From Cepaea nemoralis (Eukaryota > Mollusca > Gastropoda > Stylommatophora > Helicidae): a DNA stretch of 64,000 bases. Positions 21,965 to 36,516 of the stretch are shown here, in pieces (positions within the stretch are counted from its first letter, which is position 1; every line of letters begins with the position of its first letter). The notes under the pieces are model-generated. The model searched no databases and was not told where the DNA came from. It worked only from the letters and a program-made list of their open reading frames with translations. The translations under genes and the position numbers were made by a program. The stretch spans positions 62,001-126,000 of the forward strand of contig JACEFZ010014487.1 in the NCBI GenBank assembly GCA_014155875.1, read 5' to 3'.

Positions 21965-22475
21965 TAACGGCAGTGAACATGTAGTTTCATGGGAGAATGC
22001 AAAGAATACCATAAACGGAAAAAAAGAATAAGACTACAAGAACCAAATGAACACAATAAATTGGTTTTTAAATGTTCGAAGTAGACAGTCGAGGTCTTTT
22101 GGGCAGGTAGAATTAAATTAGAAAACTTAGCGACAGTTTGCAAAATTGACGGGAAAAGAGCAAAGGGTTTCAAAAATTCATTCTTTCATATTTATAAGAT
22201 GTCCAGTTAAATCCCATGGGTATTTTATAACCTTACTCTGCTTGTCTCTGGAGCCACCGCTCTCAACGAGCTGTCAGCTGCCAATGGCAAATTGCAGTGG
22301 AACATATACTCCTTGGGTGGTTTTATTTTAAAATAGATAACTTTCTAGATGGCTTGGCCAAATGGCATGATTGGGGTAAAGACAAAGACTTGATCTAAGG
22401 CTGGTGATGGCGTGAGATAGCGTACCATGGCCATCCACGCTTGTCGGCATGGCACATGACGATGATGATACTACA
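21965..22475 (+). pseudogene. RTE LINE (subfamily B) 3' fragment, split
   Basis: ATGCAAAGAATACCATAAACGG and AAATGAACACAATAAATTGG match the IP-TDRK...NENRKL region. After about 165 bp of unrelated sequence (about 22165-22330), CTAGATGGCTTGGCCAAATG and GGCATGGCACATGACGATGATG match the subfamily B end. The intervening sequence could be a further insertion, but I could not define a TSD. Confidence 0.6.
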
Positions 22476-22887
22476 CAAACACAAATTCAACTGCGACACG
22501 GTTGACGCTAGGTCGAACGAATCCAAAAGCTTAATGGCAAATGTGGACCACAATAAAGAGTACTTGAAAGGTCGTGATTCATATGGTAATAAATAGACCA
22601 AGTCAAGGTGAGGGAACTATGACTGAGTTTGTGTTAGCTACTATTAGCCCGGATACACTTGTGTTAAAGAACAACAAAGAAGTTGAAGCACTCGATTTCT
22701 TCTTCTACATCTTCATTCGCACACTGGGCTCCACGTTAATGATTTCAATAAAGCAGTAGATTTGGTGCAAACAAGTTATCTGCGGTCATGTTAGTTTACA
22801 TTTATGAATGTAAGTTAGCAGAACTGTAATTGGTACCTGGTTATCGTGGGACTATTGCCACTCATACATACACACAAACGCTCACAT

Positions 22888-22955
22888 GCACATGTATAAA
22901 CAGAGAGGGAGAAGGGGAGAGAGAGAGAGATGGGGCGAGAGAGAGGGAGAAGCGT
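22888..22955. repeat. (GA)n-rich microsatellite
   Basis: An impure GAGAGAGA/GGGAGAAG tract. From 22476 to 23400 nothing else is recognisable. Confidence 0.7.
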
Positions 22956-23404
22956 AAGAACCAATCTTGAACTTACGAATGCTATTTCAGCCTGTGGTGT
23001 CCTGTCGCAAACGAACAAATGATGACCTGATATAGTCCTGGAAGTTGGTATTGTTGTCACTATTTATGGACTCAGTGTGGTCTTCTGTTCATTTTGCCCC
23101 GAAAGCAGCTTTCATGGAAGTGCTTACTATTTCATTTATTGACAAACTTTATTATTCTAAATTAATGCAGGAAACAAGTTTTACACACAACGCCAGACAA
23201 CACACCACAATAATACCATTTGTTATCAACTGTAAACCTCTCCCTGTACCCTTTCTGGGGTTTGTATTTATTATTTGTTCTGTTCGTGGCAATTAATGCC
23301 TGTTCGTTTATCAAGACATTAACAATTAGAATTAACTGCATAGTTGTCCTGGCATAAGATGTGCAGTAGTATGCCACTACTTTGCATGTGTTCTAGTTAC
23401 TTAC

Positions 23405-23669
23405 CAGCTCTCTGTTTGATGGCTACGATAAATAATGCGGACGATTGACTCATTACGTTGTTGATCTTGTTGTTGTTGCTGCTGCTTCTGCTGCTGTTAG
23501 GACTCTGTTGATTCGAGTTGTTGGCTGTACGCGTTAAAGATGTTGGGACTTGTAATGTCTTAGCGATATCCCAGTAGGCAAGCAGTAGGTTCATTCCAGG
23601 CTCTTGAACTCTCAAAGCAGAACATGCAAAAAGTGGATGCTGATTGCCTCCCATAAAGAAATTCACCAT
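23405..23669 (-). CDS. Possible coding exon, unknown gene
   Basis: An open frame of 88 codons begins MVNFFMGGNQHPLFACSALR and has a polar Asn/Ser/Gln-rich C-terminal part. It ends precisely at a strong splice donor, AGAGCTG|GTAAGTAAC, in phase 1. I do not recognise the protein. A possible next exon at about 22980-23040 has a good acceptor (CCAACTTCCAG) and donor, but its open frame does not match the phase, so the gene model is incomplete. It may be the first exon of a minus-strand gene or chance. Confidence 0.3.
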
Positions 23670-23699
23670 AATTTGAACAGTTATTAAGAAAAAGTTCCC

Positions 23700-24423
23700 A
23701 AATGTCTTTATTCGTGCAGTCTCAGACAGTTGTTAACTTGCTACTTGTACCCACTTTGTTCTCGTAATGTTAAAAGTTTCTGCCCATACTGTTGATTAAA
23801 TTCTTTTAGGAACAGATCGTTATTACTTAATACTAGCCGACAGAGTGTGTTATTATTTTAAAATAACAATTGACAGGTGCTGGTAGAATTACAAGACATA
23901 CTATTTCGCAATGTGTGGTAATGAAAATGTGAATGACATTGACCTTCTTGGATTGGGGTCACACAGAGAACTGAATGAGTTGAGTCAAGAATTGAGGTCA
24001 CAACACTCAGGACATGTCCACTCTTGCTCTGTCCTCATCATCAACAACCAGCGACGAGTCCCAATGCTTATGGTACCCGCGAAGTCTGATTATATGTCCG
24101 TCTGTATTTTCCTCGTAGTATTGAGTCTCGGCCACATCTTCTGGTCACTCCCCGACTCACCATTTGCTCCAGGCAATGATAGTGTGTTTGTTCTTCCACA
24201 CTATACACGTTATCCCATATGGCCCTGAACACAGCTGCCTTATCAGAAAACTGAATATGCCGTTGTAAGCTGCAAGATGAAGAGCTAGAACTTGTGATAG
24301 TTTCCGATTGTCTGTATGCTGCTACATTTTTTTTTTTATTCTTCTTGAATTTGGATTGTTCTATTTTCAACCCCTGTTGAATTATTACTGTCATGTTTAT
24401 TTAATTATTTTTGGTCACTTTTG
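23700..24423. other. No recognisable feature
   Basis: It holds only short open frames without family resemblance, including one of 105 codons at 23911-24228 (+) whose composition and hydrophobic C-terminal run do not identify it. Confidence 0.4.
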
Positions 24424-24500
24424 CGCATTCATCATCCGTTTCACTACAATCATCTATCCTTTCCCTCTACCGTTTTTGTTCGTTTACCACTGTAACATCT
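24424..24500. repeat. Single dispersed unit of the 34-kb minisatellite
   Basis: CCGTTTCACTACAATCATCT followed by a CCCTCTACCGTTTTTGTTCGTTTA segment is one unit plus of the 55-bp repeat amplified at 34.0-34.9 kb. It shows that the unit existed as a dispersed sequence. From 24500 to 26070 I see no gene or repeat. Confidence 0.7.
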
Positions 24501-26079
24501 TGCATTTGGCATCACCAAAAGTGCATTTTCAAAAGTTGCAAACTTAACAGTTAGCATATTATTCTAAGTCCAGCCCTACGTGGAATAACACAGTACGCCC
24601 AGGTATTCCCACAAAGATGTTATCATTAGCCAGGCAACATGTTATTCTAAGGCGGACACTGAAGAGGAATGGAATGTAGGCGAGACGCCATTTTGTTTTA
24701 AACGTGGGAGGGACAATGTAATTTGGTATACGTGAGTTTCAGAATTCTGTTTTAGGCAGTCTCGAAAATGGATTTCTACAAACAAAGTTGTAGTGTTTGT
24801 AATTAGGTTTCCGTGTTATGGATATACCATAGAGTCATGTCAACACAGGTAAGAGTGAAGGCTTATAATCATCAGATATATCATTTGACATATTTAGAAG
24901 AAGGATTTAAAACCTCTCAGTTAATAATTCTCTATAGGGAGAATAAAGCATTCTTCTGTCTCATTACGAATATTAATGAGTTCCGTCACATGAAATGACC
25001 TATTCGGAAGAGATATTATGATTAGTTCCCTTGATTAATAAAATATCACTGGGTTGTCTTTCTTTGTTTATTCTAGGATTGATGAGAAGAATTACAAAGA
25101 TAATCTTTCTGTGCGATTACCTAAATATCTCTTTTGTATGTGTCAAAATGTGCGTGCTAATCTATGATTATTCTATATACACTTTTATGAATAATAAACA
25201 TGTGATGCATTTTTGAGACTCTATACTATACAGAGGAAATAGACCAATGTGTATTTAAAAGTGCAACTGAGTTTGATGCTCGGTGCACGAAAGGGATGAA
25301 GCATGTCTTGCAGACATGGAATGATGATTGCCTAGGTTGTGTGGCTATATTTGTGGGTAATAGGCACGTCCAATCATGGGAGGGACAACACACACAACAG
25401 ACAAGGGTCTGGCTGACTTGTACCTGTGTAGTAGTATATGTTCCTTTTTTCCAGTTATTTTATGAGGACGAGTATATTAATGTTGTACGTATTATGTTGA
25501 CACATGTGGGTGGTGGACATAGGCTTACATGTGGTGCCCTAAACTTGGAACATCCATATACTGAGTGTCGAATTCATCCATGAGGGATGGGTCTTCGCCT
25601 TTGTGGTGCCATGAAGAGTAGAGAACCATTCATCGAAAATCGCCACTCAGGACTGCCCAGTGCCACTCAAGAAGCCAGATAAGTGGCATTCCAAACCCAT
25701 GTAACCTCAATACTCATTGCCGACCAAAGTCCAACAGTTAAACAACAGTATAGATTCAGGAGAAATACTCAGTACCATTCAAACACAGTAATAATAGGCA
25801 ATAGATATCCAACCAGATGAACATTAGTCAGCAGTACTTAGATTAGCTGAAGATCCAAGGACATTCATCAGTGTTGGATTCACCCAGAACTTTAAGATAG
25901 TCTAGATGTGATTAATGGATGGACAAAGATATCAGTTGTGTAATAATAATGTTGTATATTGTGATGCCCATTTAGCATATCCTTTTCCCCCACTTAGTAA
26001 TTAGAAAATTATATTCTTATAATTTTATTAAAATGTGTTATTCACGTTTATCAGAGTGATGTGTATGTCATGTGCTCAA

Positions 26080-26580
26080 AAATTTTGTGATAGTGCTAAT
26101 TCGAGGTGTTTGGCAGGGATGTGTAATGTCTCCAGATCTTTTTTCCCTATACAGTGAAAATATTTTCAGAAATGTAGAAGATGGAATCATCATTGGAAGA
26201 CTAAACATCAATAAAATTAGATCAGATGATACAGTATTGACTGCAGACAATGAGCAGAATCTGCAAGAATTAGTATAGGTTGTTGCATACAGTGAACAAC
26301 TGAGATTAGAATTAAATTGCAAAAATACACAGATTATGGTCGTCACTAGGAAGAACGAAATACCACACTTTTACTGCAAAAATACACAGATTATTGTCGT
26401 CACTAGGAAGAACGAAATACCACAATGTAATATACAAGTAAATGGGAATATTCTTCAATAAGTGAATCGGTACAATTATCTCGGAACAGACATAACATCT
26501 GATGGGAGATGCCGTGTAGAGGTTAGAACACGAATCGCCATGGCGAAAGTAGCCTTTAGCAAGATGAAAAACATACTGAC
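26080..26580 (+). pseudogene. RTE LINE (subfamily B), RT palm fragment
   Basis: VWQGCVMSPDLFSLYSENIF corresponds to VRQGCVLSPDLFSLYSE in the near-intact copy. IRSDDTVLTADN corresponds to IRYADDTVLVADN, so the catalytic YADD reads SDD here. A ~66-bp segment with ATTAT-GTCGTCACTAGGAAG is tandemly duplicated at 26325-26425. The frame reaches the SKMKNIL segment at 26580 and is cut by the 6.66-kb insertion; homology resumes at 33243. It is non-functional. Confidence 0.82.
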
Positions 26581-26813
26581 TGTAGCATGATGTCTTCAGA
26601 CGTTCGCATCCCCAGCCCATTTTCATTTCTCAATACTCAGTAGTTAATCACGTAAGCCGTCTTGATACCCTAACTAAAAATAGAATCGTAGATTCTAGAT
26701 CGAGAGAGGGTAGATGAATGGTGGGGTCTCAATTTGATTGGGTAACCCTTGGGCTGGTAACGCTCCTTAATACATAATTAGCCCGCCAGTCGAAGCCTTG
26801 ATTCCATCCCGTA
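26581..26813 (+). repeat. 233-bp direct repeat, copy 1 (LTR-like)
   Basis: It is identical in length to 29987-30219, with two mismatches that I can see (CCCAGC/CCCAGT and TTAATC/TTAACC). It starts exactly at the insertion breakpoint with TG. High identity means the two copies separated recently or were homogenised. Confidence 0.85.
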
Positions 26814-27115
26814 TGTTCCATCCCCAACCTCACATGTTGGGGCCTCATATCCGCGATTGAACCCCAGGAACACCCCTAAAGGAGATCACATGTTGTGGAC
26901 CCGTATCCGCGACTGGACCCGGGAATAACCTGCTAAAGGGGATCACATATTGTGGACTAATATAGGCAATTAGAACTCTGGGAACACCCCTCAAGGTAAT
27001 CACATATTGAGTGCTCTTTGCACTAATTGAACCCTGGGAATACCTTTTATGGGATTCACATAACGAGGTCTGACGACTCGGGATGTAAACTATGGGTATA
27101 CCTTGTCTGGGACTC
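26814..27115. repeat. ~56-bp degenerate tandem repeat, ~5 units
   Basis: Units share CACAT-TTG-GG, TATCCGCGA-TGGACC, GGGAATAC or GGAACACC, and AAAGG-GATCACA. They directly follow LTR-like copy 1. The 3.06-kb insertion also carries degenerate tandem units with GGGTC motifs. Confidence 0.65.
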
Positions 27116-27914
27116 CTGTGGAGGATATCTATGTTTGTATTAGAATCAGGGAGTAACCTCTCGCAAAATTAAACCTATTGCTTAGAGTTTTATGATGTGG
27201 GTAATGGATCTCGTCACATAAATGTGGACAAAAGGTCCAGATGTTTAAACCCACAAGTAAATCTCGGGTGGTGGTTGTTTCATCAATGGTGGTAATATTG
27301 CATGTATCACTGTTCACAAATGTCACATTGTACAATGTAGTTGAACAAAAATGTTAATTATCTTATGGGTCAACATGTTTGCTATACCCATGATAATGTT
27401 GTGGTTCAGGATGGGCTGATGTAATGGACTGTCAATAATGTTGTGTAATGTTGTGCATACTGTGTTCACTATGAGTATCAAAGGTACCTGAGAACCAGAA
27501 GACACAAATTATTTTTAAATAACATAGACAGGTAATTTCAGGATAAATTTGATTTTTCTTGAGATAAATTAAGACACTTGATCCAGGGGATTAATAGGGG
27601 GCCTACTCCATTTTCTAACTTATTGGCTAGCATGGGAGAAAGGGGAATTAGTGTATTTATATTTTAATATCACTGCATCACATCATATAATGGGTACTTA
27701 ATTCCTCAGTCCCCATAACATGTTGGCAACACTGAGAGCAGAGAGTGTGGACCCTGATGGAAAACTTGGGCAACCATTAAGACACCTCACTAACCATCTC
27801 TCTCAGTATAGTCAGTATTCGTACCGGCTATTGTCCAGTGTCGATTCGACGTTGGGTTTATTCTTCAGTGTGTGACCTTGTCAGTGACCTTGATCACGTT
27901 GCGGAGAAGGTAAG

Positions 27915-28700
27915 CACGATTGAATCTCCAGGAGAAACATCCTTATCAACTCAGTCACTTGCCATTCCTGATTTAGTGGTATTCTTAAGCGTACTTGATA
28001 CGTGATGGACGAGATGAAGGGAAGATTCTACCTGATGTCATCGTCAGTCACTCATGACCCGACCACAGTCTGGTGTCTATAAGACATTAGTCTATTGTTC
28101 AATGGTGTGATCTCTGGTGTACTAGGATCCAAGTCACTAGGAGTGAACTCATTGAATCTCCAGGAAGGCCATCAAAATAACTGGACCCCTAGCCATTCAT
28201 ATGGAAGTGGAGAGCGTACGCAAAGTATGTGTCTAGGAAACGATGGATAACCAACCTGATGTCATTGGCGTATCATACGACTAGGAGCATAACGTGGACA
28301 ACCTGAAAAATTTCATGAAGAGATAAAACAGGATCCGTCTCCGATGTCGGCCGTCAATTCATCCTCAGTTGAGAAAGCATTTCTGCCTGAAATGGTGGAG
28401 ATTAAAGGAAGGACAAAGTTGGAAAAACTGATGTCTTTCTCCTTTTTCATTCTCAATTAGGAAGACTTTTCTGCCTGGAAAATGGTAGGAATGTAGCTCG
28501 GTTCTAGACAAGAGCAAAGTCTGTGATGGAATGGACTAATAAGGATTACTGTTCTTAAACAGTTAACTCTTATATGGTAGAGATCACTGCAACTCCAGCA
28601 GTTGACACTCTATACACAACGAAAGATCAGTTTCAAACAGCTGACTCCTTTCAAGATAAAGATCTCTGCAAGTTCAGCAGTCGACTCTTTATATAATAAG
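27915..28700. repeat. Series of degenerate tandem duplications
   Basis: CATTGAATCTCCAGGA recurs at about 27920 and 28153. TTCTGCCTG-AAATGGT recurs at about 28381 and 28471. A block around AACTCCAGCAGTTGAC recurs at 28590 and 28665. They look like old leader duplications of the 6.66-kb element; no open frame spans them. Confidence 0.5.
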
Positions 28701-29774
28701 AACCATGCATTCCGCAGTGGAATCGTATATTATTACTGATCTGCGAGGTATAACACAAGACCTGGCCAGTCTTATCCTCAAAGTCAGTAAAAATTGCTTC
28801 CAAAATTCCAGTCAATATTGGTAACTAAGAAGCTAACCCACATAATCACACACCTTCAAAGGTAGCTGTGATAATGACGGACTTCTCTATGGCTGAGAAG
28901 AAACGCCTTATTCGCCAAAAGTAAACGTTTTGCTCATGTGGGAGAGAAAGAACGGATACTCCAGCCACTCAAAAGCATTTAGCTCAAGCATGGCTGAAGA
29001 CAACTAGTTGGAATTCTATATTAGTTGTAGTAGATGTTAGTCTAACTGCATCTACAAACTCAGTTGCTACGTTAGAAAATCTAGCAACTAAGGAGAGAAA
29101 ATGCTGTCACTTCTCACAACAAATCAAAATAGAGGCCTAACGGAATGAGGAAATCTCAACCAATAAGTGCACCTCTAAATCTATGGTAAGACTACAGAAA
29201 TAAGTCAAGGAAATATAATGGGAAATTGCTACCATCTGCAAACACAAGAGGCTTATTGGAAAGGTAGACCCTGTGTCCAACGCTAACCAAATCTGCACTT
29301 AGTAGATTTTAGTCTTAAGTCCTGCAGCGGCTGCTATACAGTTCACCCGGAAGTGATTGTTTTTGCTCCGGTGATGATCAAAAATTTTACCCCAGTTCCA
29401 AATGCCAAGATTACTGTTGGAGAAAGTGTTCAGTTAAATACACTCTCACAGGATTATCATTTTCCAGAGGCGAAGGGAAGAATGAAGTTCTGATAAAGAT
29501 AAATGAGTGAGAGACATATGGAATTATACCACTCTCATCAGACATATAGAAGTTGGTTTAATTGCAAAACCATTACTTCTCATAATGAATCTCAATGGTA
29601 CTCATGCTTTGAAAGTGTGTGACTCTGAGAGATCATTCATCATGGACAGGAAAAATAGCATGGAGATTGACTGTGGAGCATTGTCAGAAATGAGTTGGAG
29701 AGCAGTTCACTGATAAGTGTGGTCATAACTCTTCATACTTCCAGTGACTAAATGGAACTTCATGCAAGACTAAC

Positions 29775-29900
29775 TTCATGGTCTTTGCAGATGCCACCAA
29801 ATTCATGACTGATGAATATTGGAGCAGATTTTTCTTAAAAAAGGAAAAGTCAATTGGTTCCATATGCACAGCTCTTGTTGGAGTAATGGGAGATGAGTAA
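29775..29900 (+). pseudogene. Copia-like integrase fragment
   Basis: A 41-codon stretch reads FMVFADATKFMTDEYWSRFF LKKEKS and ends at TAA. It resembles the VVDEATKFKWSFFLKKKS region of Ty1/copia integrase cores. It is a short fragment; no complete DDE triad or reverse transcriptase is recognisable nearby. Assignment is by motif resemblance only. Confidence 0.45.
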
Positions 29901-29986
29901 ATGATGACACCACTTAAAGGATCTGGGAACTGTGAACGCCTGACCTATCAGTCATTGTATCAATGACAGTTTTTATGGGGAGGCTA

Positions 29987-30219
29987 TGTAGCATGATGTC
30001 TTCAGACGTTCGCATCCCCAGTCCATTTTCATTTCTCAATACTCAGTAGTTAACCACGTAAGCCGTCTTGATACCCTAACTAAAAATAGAATCGTAGATT
30101 CTAGATCGAGAGAGGGTAGATGAATGGTGGGGTCTCAATTTGATTGGGTAACCCTTGGGCTGGTAACGCTCCTTAATACATAATTAGCCCGCCAGTCGAA
30201 GCCTTGATTCCATCCCGTA
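29987..30219 (+). repeat. 233-bp direct repeat, copy 2 (LTR-like)
   Basis: Second copy of 26581-26813 in the same orientation, 3.4 kb downstream. Flanks AGGCTA and AGGACG give no clear TSD. It could be the start of a 3' LTR later split by a ~3-kb insertion, or an independent recombination product. Confidence 0.85.
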
Positions 30220-32993
<2,774 letters not shown>

Positions 32994-33242
32994 CTAGAAG
33001 AGAAATCATCTATAAATAATTCTGTGTAGAACTTAACTTAGGTCTAATTTCTCACAGTGGGGGTACTCGATGAGCCAAAATTCTGAATGGTTTCTCTACA
33101 AGGGTTATGCGAGAATAAATATCAATACCTCTAGACAACACTTGCTGTTACTAACCTGTATCTTTTATAGAGAGATATACTTTATAGAACTTCACTCATT
33201 GGAACTTCTGTAATTCTCTATAAACCCACAAAAAACCTCACA

Positions 33243-33715
33243 CTGACCAATAAAAAGATGTCAATTGAAACGAGAAAAAGAATGTTGAGGTGCTACATAG
33301 AGCCTGTTCTTGTGTATGGATGTGAAACTTGGACAATGGGCAGTCAAGCTAAAAAACATCTGATGGATGCAGAAATGTGGTTTCTGGGGAAAATGCAAAG
33401 AATACCATGGACAGACAGAAAAACCAATGACCAAGTACTACAGGAGACAAATGAAAATCGCAAATTAATTAGAGAAATTAGACGTAGACAGTCAACATTT
33501 TTTGGACATGTTATGAGAAGAAACGGATTGGAGAACTTAGTGACAACTGGCAAGATCGAAGGGAACAGACCAAGGTGAAGACCGAAAAGTAAATACCTGG
33601 ATGGCTTGGCCACATGGCATGGTCGAGAAGGAACACTGTGCTGATCCACGACTCTGGTGATCCAGTGAAATGGCGAGTCATGACCGCCCACGCTTTTCGG
33701 CATGGCACATGATTG
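33243..33715 (+). pseudogene. RTE LINE (subfamily B) 3' part, right of insertion
   Basis: It begins LTNKKMSIETRKRMLRCYIE and continues EPVLVYGCETWTM, AEMWFLGKMQRIPWTDRK, RRRQSTFFGHVMRRNGLENL and VTTGKIEGN. It is open for about 106 codons from 33258, then frameshifted to DGLATWHG and ends near GGCATGGCACATGATTGATTG. It continues in register from 26580. This is the best-preserved subfamily B C-terminus here. Confidence 0.85.
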
Positions 33716-33999
33716 ATTGATTGAGTGCTAATTCATTTGACAACAAAGTCTAGAAAGCAGATGGCAGATATAATACTAGCTTCCAATCTAACCAGATTGA
33801 GCTTTGGTCTCTATGAATGCAGTGATTTCCCTGTGCTCTCCTAGCCATCTATCAGACAACCGGACTTATACCTAGTGGAATCTTATATTATACATCAGTT
33901 TTAGTACTAGGGAGTCTTGCGAGCCAATTTCTTGTTTTCATATAATAGTTGGCATCTGGGAATTGAGAATATTTCTCCCCATTTCTATTTTGTCATACC

Positions 34000-34935
34000 A
34001 CAGTCACCCGTTTCACTACACTCATCTATCCATCCCCTCTACTTTTTTGCTCGTTTATTACCTGCCTGTGAGATATGTCAGGGAGGATGAGACTGTCCCA
34101 TTTGACGACTAAAATCATCTCTCCATTCCCGCTACCGTTTTTGCTCGTTTATTACCTGTTTACTACAATCATCTATCCATTCCCTCTACTGTTTTGCTCG
34201 TTTATCACCCGTTTCACTACAATCATCTATCCATTCCCTCTACCGTTTTTGTTCGTTTATCACCCGTTTCACGACAATCATCTGTCCACTCCCTCTATCT
34301 TTTTGCTCGTTTATTACCTGTTTACTACAATCCCCTCTCCGTTTCACTACACTCATCTATCCATCCCCTCTACTTTTTTGCTCGTTTATTACCTGTTTAC
34401 TACAATCATCTATCCATTCCCTCTACCGTTTTGCTCGTTTATCACCTGTTTCACTACATTTATTTATCCGTTCCCTCTACCGTTTTTGCTCGTTTATCAC
34501 CTGCTTCACTACAGTCATCTATCCACTCCCTCCACCGTTTTTGCTCGTTTATCACCCGTTTCACTACAATAATCTATCCGTTCTCACTATCTTTTTTGTT
34601 CGTTTATCACCCGTTTCACTACAATAATCTATCCGTTCCCTCTACCGTTTTGCTCGTTTAGCACCTGTTTCACTACAATCATCTATCCGTTCCCTCTACC
34701 GTTTTTGCTCGTTTATTACCCGTTTCACTACAATCATCTATCCGTTCCCTCTACCGTTTTTGCTCGTTTATCACCTGTTGTTTCACTACAATCATCTACT
34801 CATTCCCTCTACGGTTTTTGCTCGTTTATCACCTGTTTCACTACAATCATCTACCCATTCCCTCTACCGTTTTTGCTCGTTTATCACCTGTTTCACTACA
34901 ATCATCTATTCATTCCCTCCACAGTTTTTGCTCGT
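34000..34935. repeat. 55-bp minisatellite, ~17 copies
   Basis: Units read CACTACAATCATCTATCCAT, then TCCCTCTACCGTTTTTGCTC, then GTTTATCACCTGTTT. Length varies at the T-run (GTTTTG or GTTTTTG), so all frames are open for long stretches and give false proteins of up to 165 residues. The array ends exactly where an RTE 3' fragment starts. Confidence 0.93.
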
Positions 34936-35640
34936 GATTGTAGTAACAGAGAGTGCAAAGAAAGGACTCTCCTTGAATATGGTGATATCAAAGAAAAAGG
35001 CGACAACAAAATGTGATATAGAGATAAAAGGGAAAATTCCTCACCAAGTGGATAGTTTTATATATCTAGGGACATTTATAACATCAGATGGAAGATGGGC
35101 AACAGAGATTAAGATCAGAATAGGGCAAGCAAAGGCTGCATTTAAGAAAATTAAGAATATTTTAAGCAATAAGTCACTATCATTGAATGTAAGAAAGAGA
35201 ATGCTAAGATGCTACATAGAACCTATTTTGCTGTATGGCTGTGAATCTTGGAATGTAAATGAATAAATTAGGAAGAGGTCGGAAGCAACAGAGATGTGGT
35301 TCCTGAGACGAATGTTGCAAGTTTCTTGGACTACCAAAGTAACCAACAACGAATTCCTGAAGAGGCTTATGAAAATAGAACATTATATACAACAATAAGA
35401 AAGCGGCAAACATCTTTTTTGGTCATGTGATGAGAAGAGAGGCATTGGAGAACATCGTGACAACTGGAAAGATCGAGAGGAAGAGAGGCAGAGGCAGACC
35501 AAGAGCAATGATGTTGAATTGATTGCGACGGTGGCATGGAGAAATATCAATGGCGGAGTTGATCCAGAAAACCAAAGACCGAGATCTGTGGAGAGTCATG
35601 AACGCCTACGCCAGCCGGTATGGCATTTGCATGATGATGC
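34936..35640 (+). pseudogene. RTE LINE (subfamily A) 3' fragment
   Basis: It starts in VVTESAKKGLSL just after the YADD region. KCDIEIKGKIPHQVDSFIYL, IGQAKAAFKKIKNILSNKSL and RKRMLRCYIEPILLYGCESW follow, then a stop after WNVNE. DRDLWRVMNAYASRYG and GATGATG mark the 3' end. It is about 80-90% similar by eye to the 54-57 kb copy, 5'-truncated with several stops. Confidence 0.87.
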
Positions 35641-35734
35641 CTTATGTTCTGAGCGTAGTTTTGTTAAACCCGTTTATCTGTATTTGTGAGCTATATCTTG
35701 ATCGAAGTATATATTAAATTAAAATATTCCCAAA

Positions 35735-35805
35735 GCTGGTTGGTTGATTAGTTGGCTGGCTGACTGATTGGTAGGCTGACTGGATGGTGGCTGGCTGGCT
35801 GACAA
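35735..35805. repeat. Degenerate (GGCT)n/(TGGT)n repeat
   Basis: TTGGCTGGCTGACTGATTGG and GGCTGGCTGGCTGAC are the recognisable runs. Confidence 0.6.
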
Positions 35806-36014
35806 GGGCTTGCAACTATCGGAGTGAGGTTGGTTATTCAGTGTCTCCCAATCCAGTACCCAAGCACCATCTCCACGGGGACTGTGTCTTTCCCCTCTCC
35901 AATCTTGTAAACCCGCGAGGTGTGCATGGCTAGTACTGGCACTTCCCATACGTGAAGGGACATATGAGAATGTAACCAGGTCATGATTTAACAGGTCAGA
36001 TACGGACAAGGGTC

Positions 36015-36215
36015 ACCGTGGCTGAGAGGTTCCGCTGTCCACCTTAAGCTGAGAAGGTACCGGGTTCCACCCTAGCAGAGGGCTGGGATTTTCCCCATAA
36101 CCGTTGCTGTCTGATGATATCACACGCCCCCTGGTCTCTTGGGATATCTAACCTTCTCGGATAAGGGCGAAAAACAGTAAGGCCTGTGTGCAAGTTAAAA
36201 ATCACACGAGAGTTT
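36015..36215 (+). mobile_element. tRNA Ser/Leu-like SINE
   Basis: GTCACCGTGGCTGAGAGGTT (A-box region) and ACCGGGTTCCACCC (B-box-like) are 40 bp apart. A body with TCTTGGGATATCTAACC and TCGGATAAGGGC follows. No second copy of the body was found in the window. Confidence 0.5.
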
Positions 36216-36302
36216 AGATTTGCAGAGAGTTAGTCTTGAGGCAGCCGTCTTTGCAACATTTTTAGAAAAGATAAGATAACGTGGGTTATCTTGGATGGAA
36301 TC

Positions 36303-36365
36303 CTCGAAAGAAGAAGATGAAGTAGAGGAGGAGGGGAAGAAGAAGAAGAAAAGAGAAGAAGAACG
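36303..36365. repeat. GAA/GAG-rich tract
   Basis: An impure AAGAAGAAGA/GGAGGAGG tract. Confidence 0.7.
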
Positions 36366-36516
36366 GACTTGCTTATTCTAGGTATAATCAGTAATGTTTC
36401 CTCCACGGGTTTTATGCATTTCATTGTGACAGACTCCAACCACAGTCCACACGGAATACCTCAATGGATGTCCCTCTCGCTAACTGAACACATATACAAT
36501 GATATTCGACATTGAA

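Noticed and set aside
25296..25583. 95-codon frame with cysteine and histidine residues
   Set aside because: No recognisable domain, no convincing splice or promoter context; not distinguishable from chance.
34075..34661. Long open frames (up to 165 codons) in two plus-strand frames
   Set aside because: They are translations of the 55-bp minisatellite; stops are absent because the unit lacks them in several frames.
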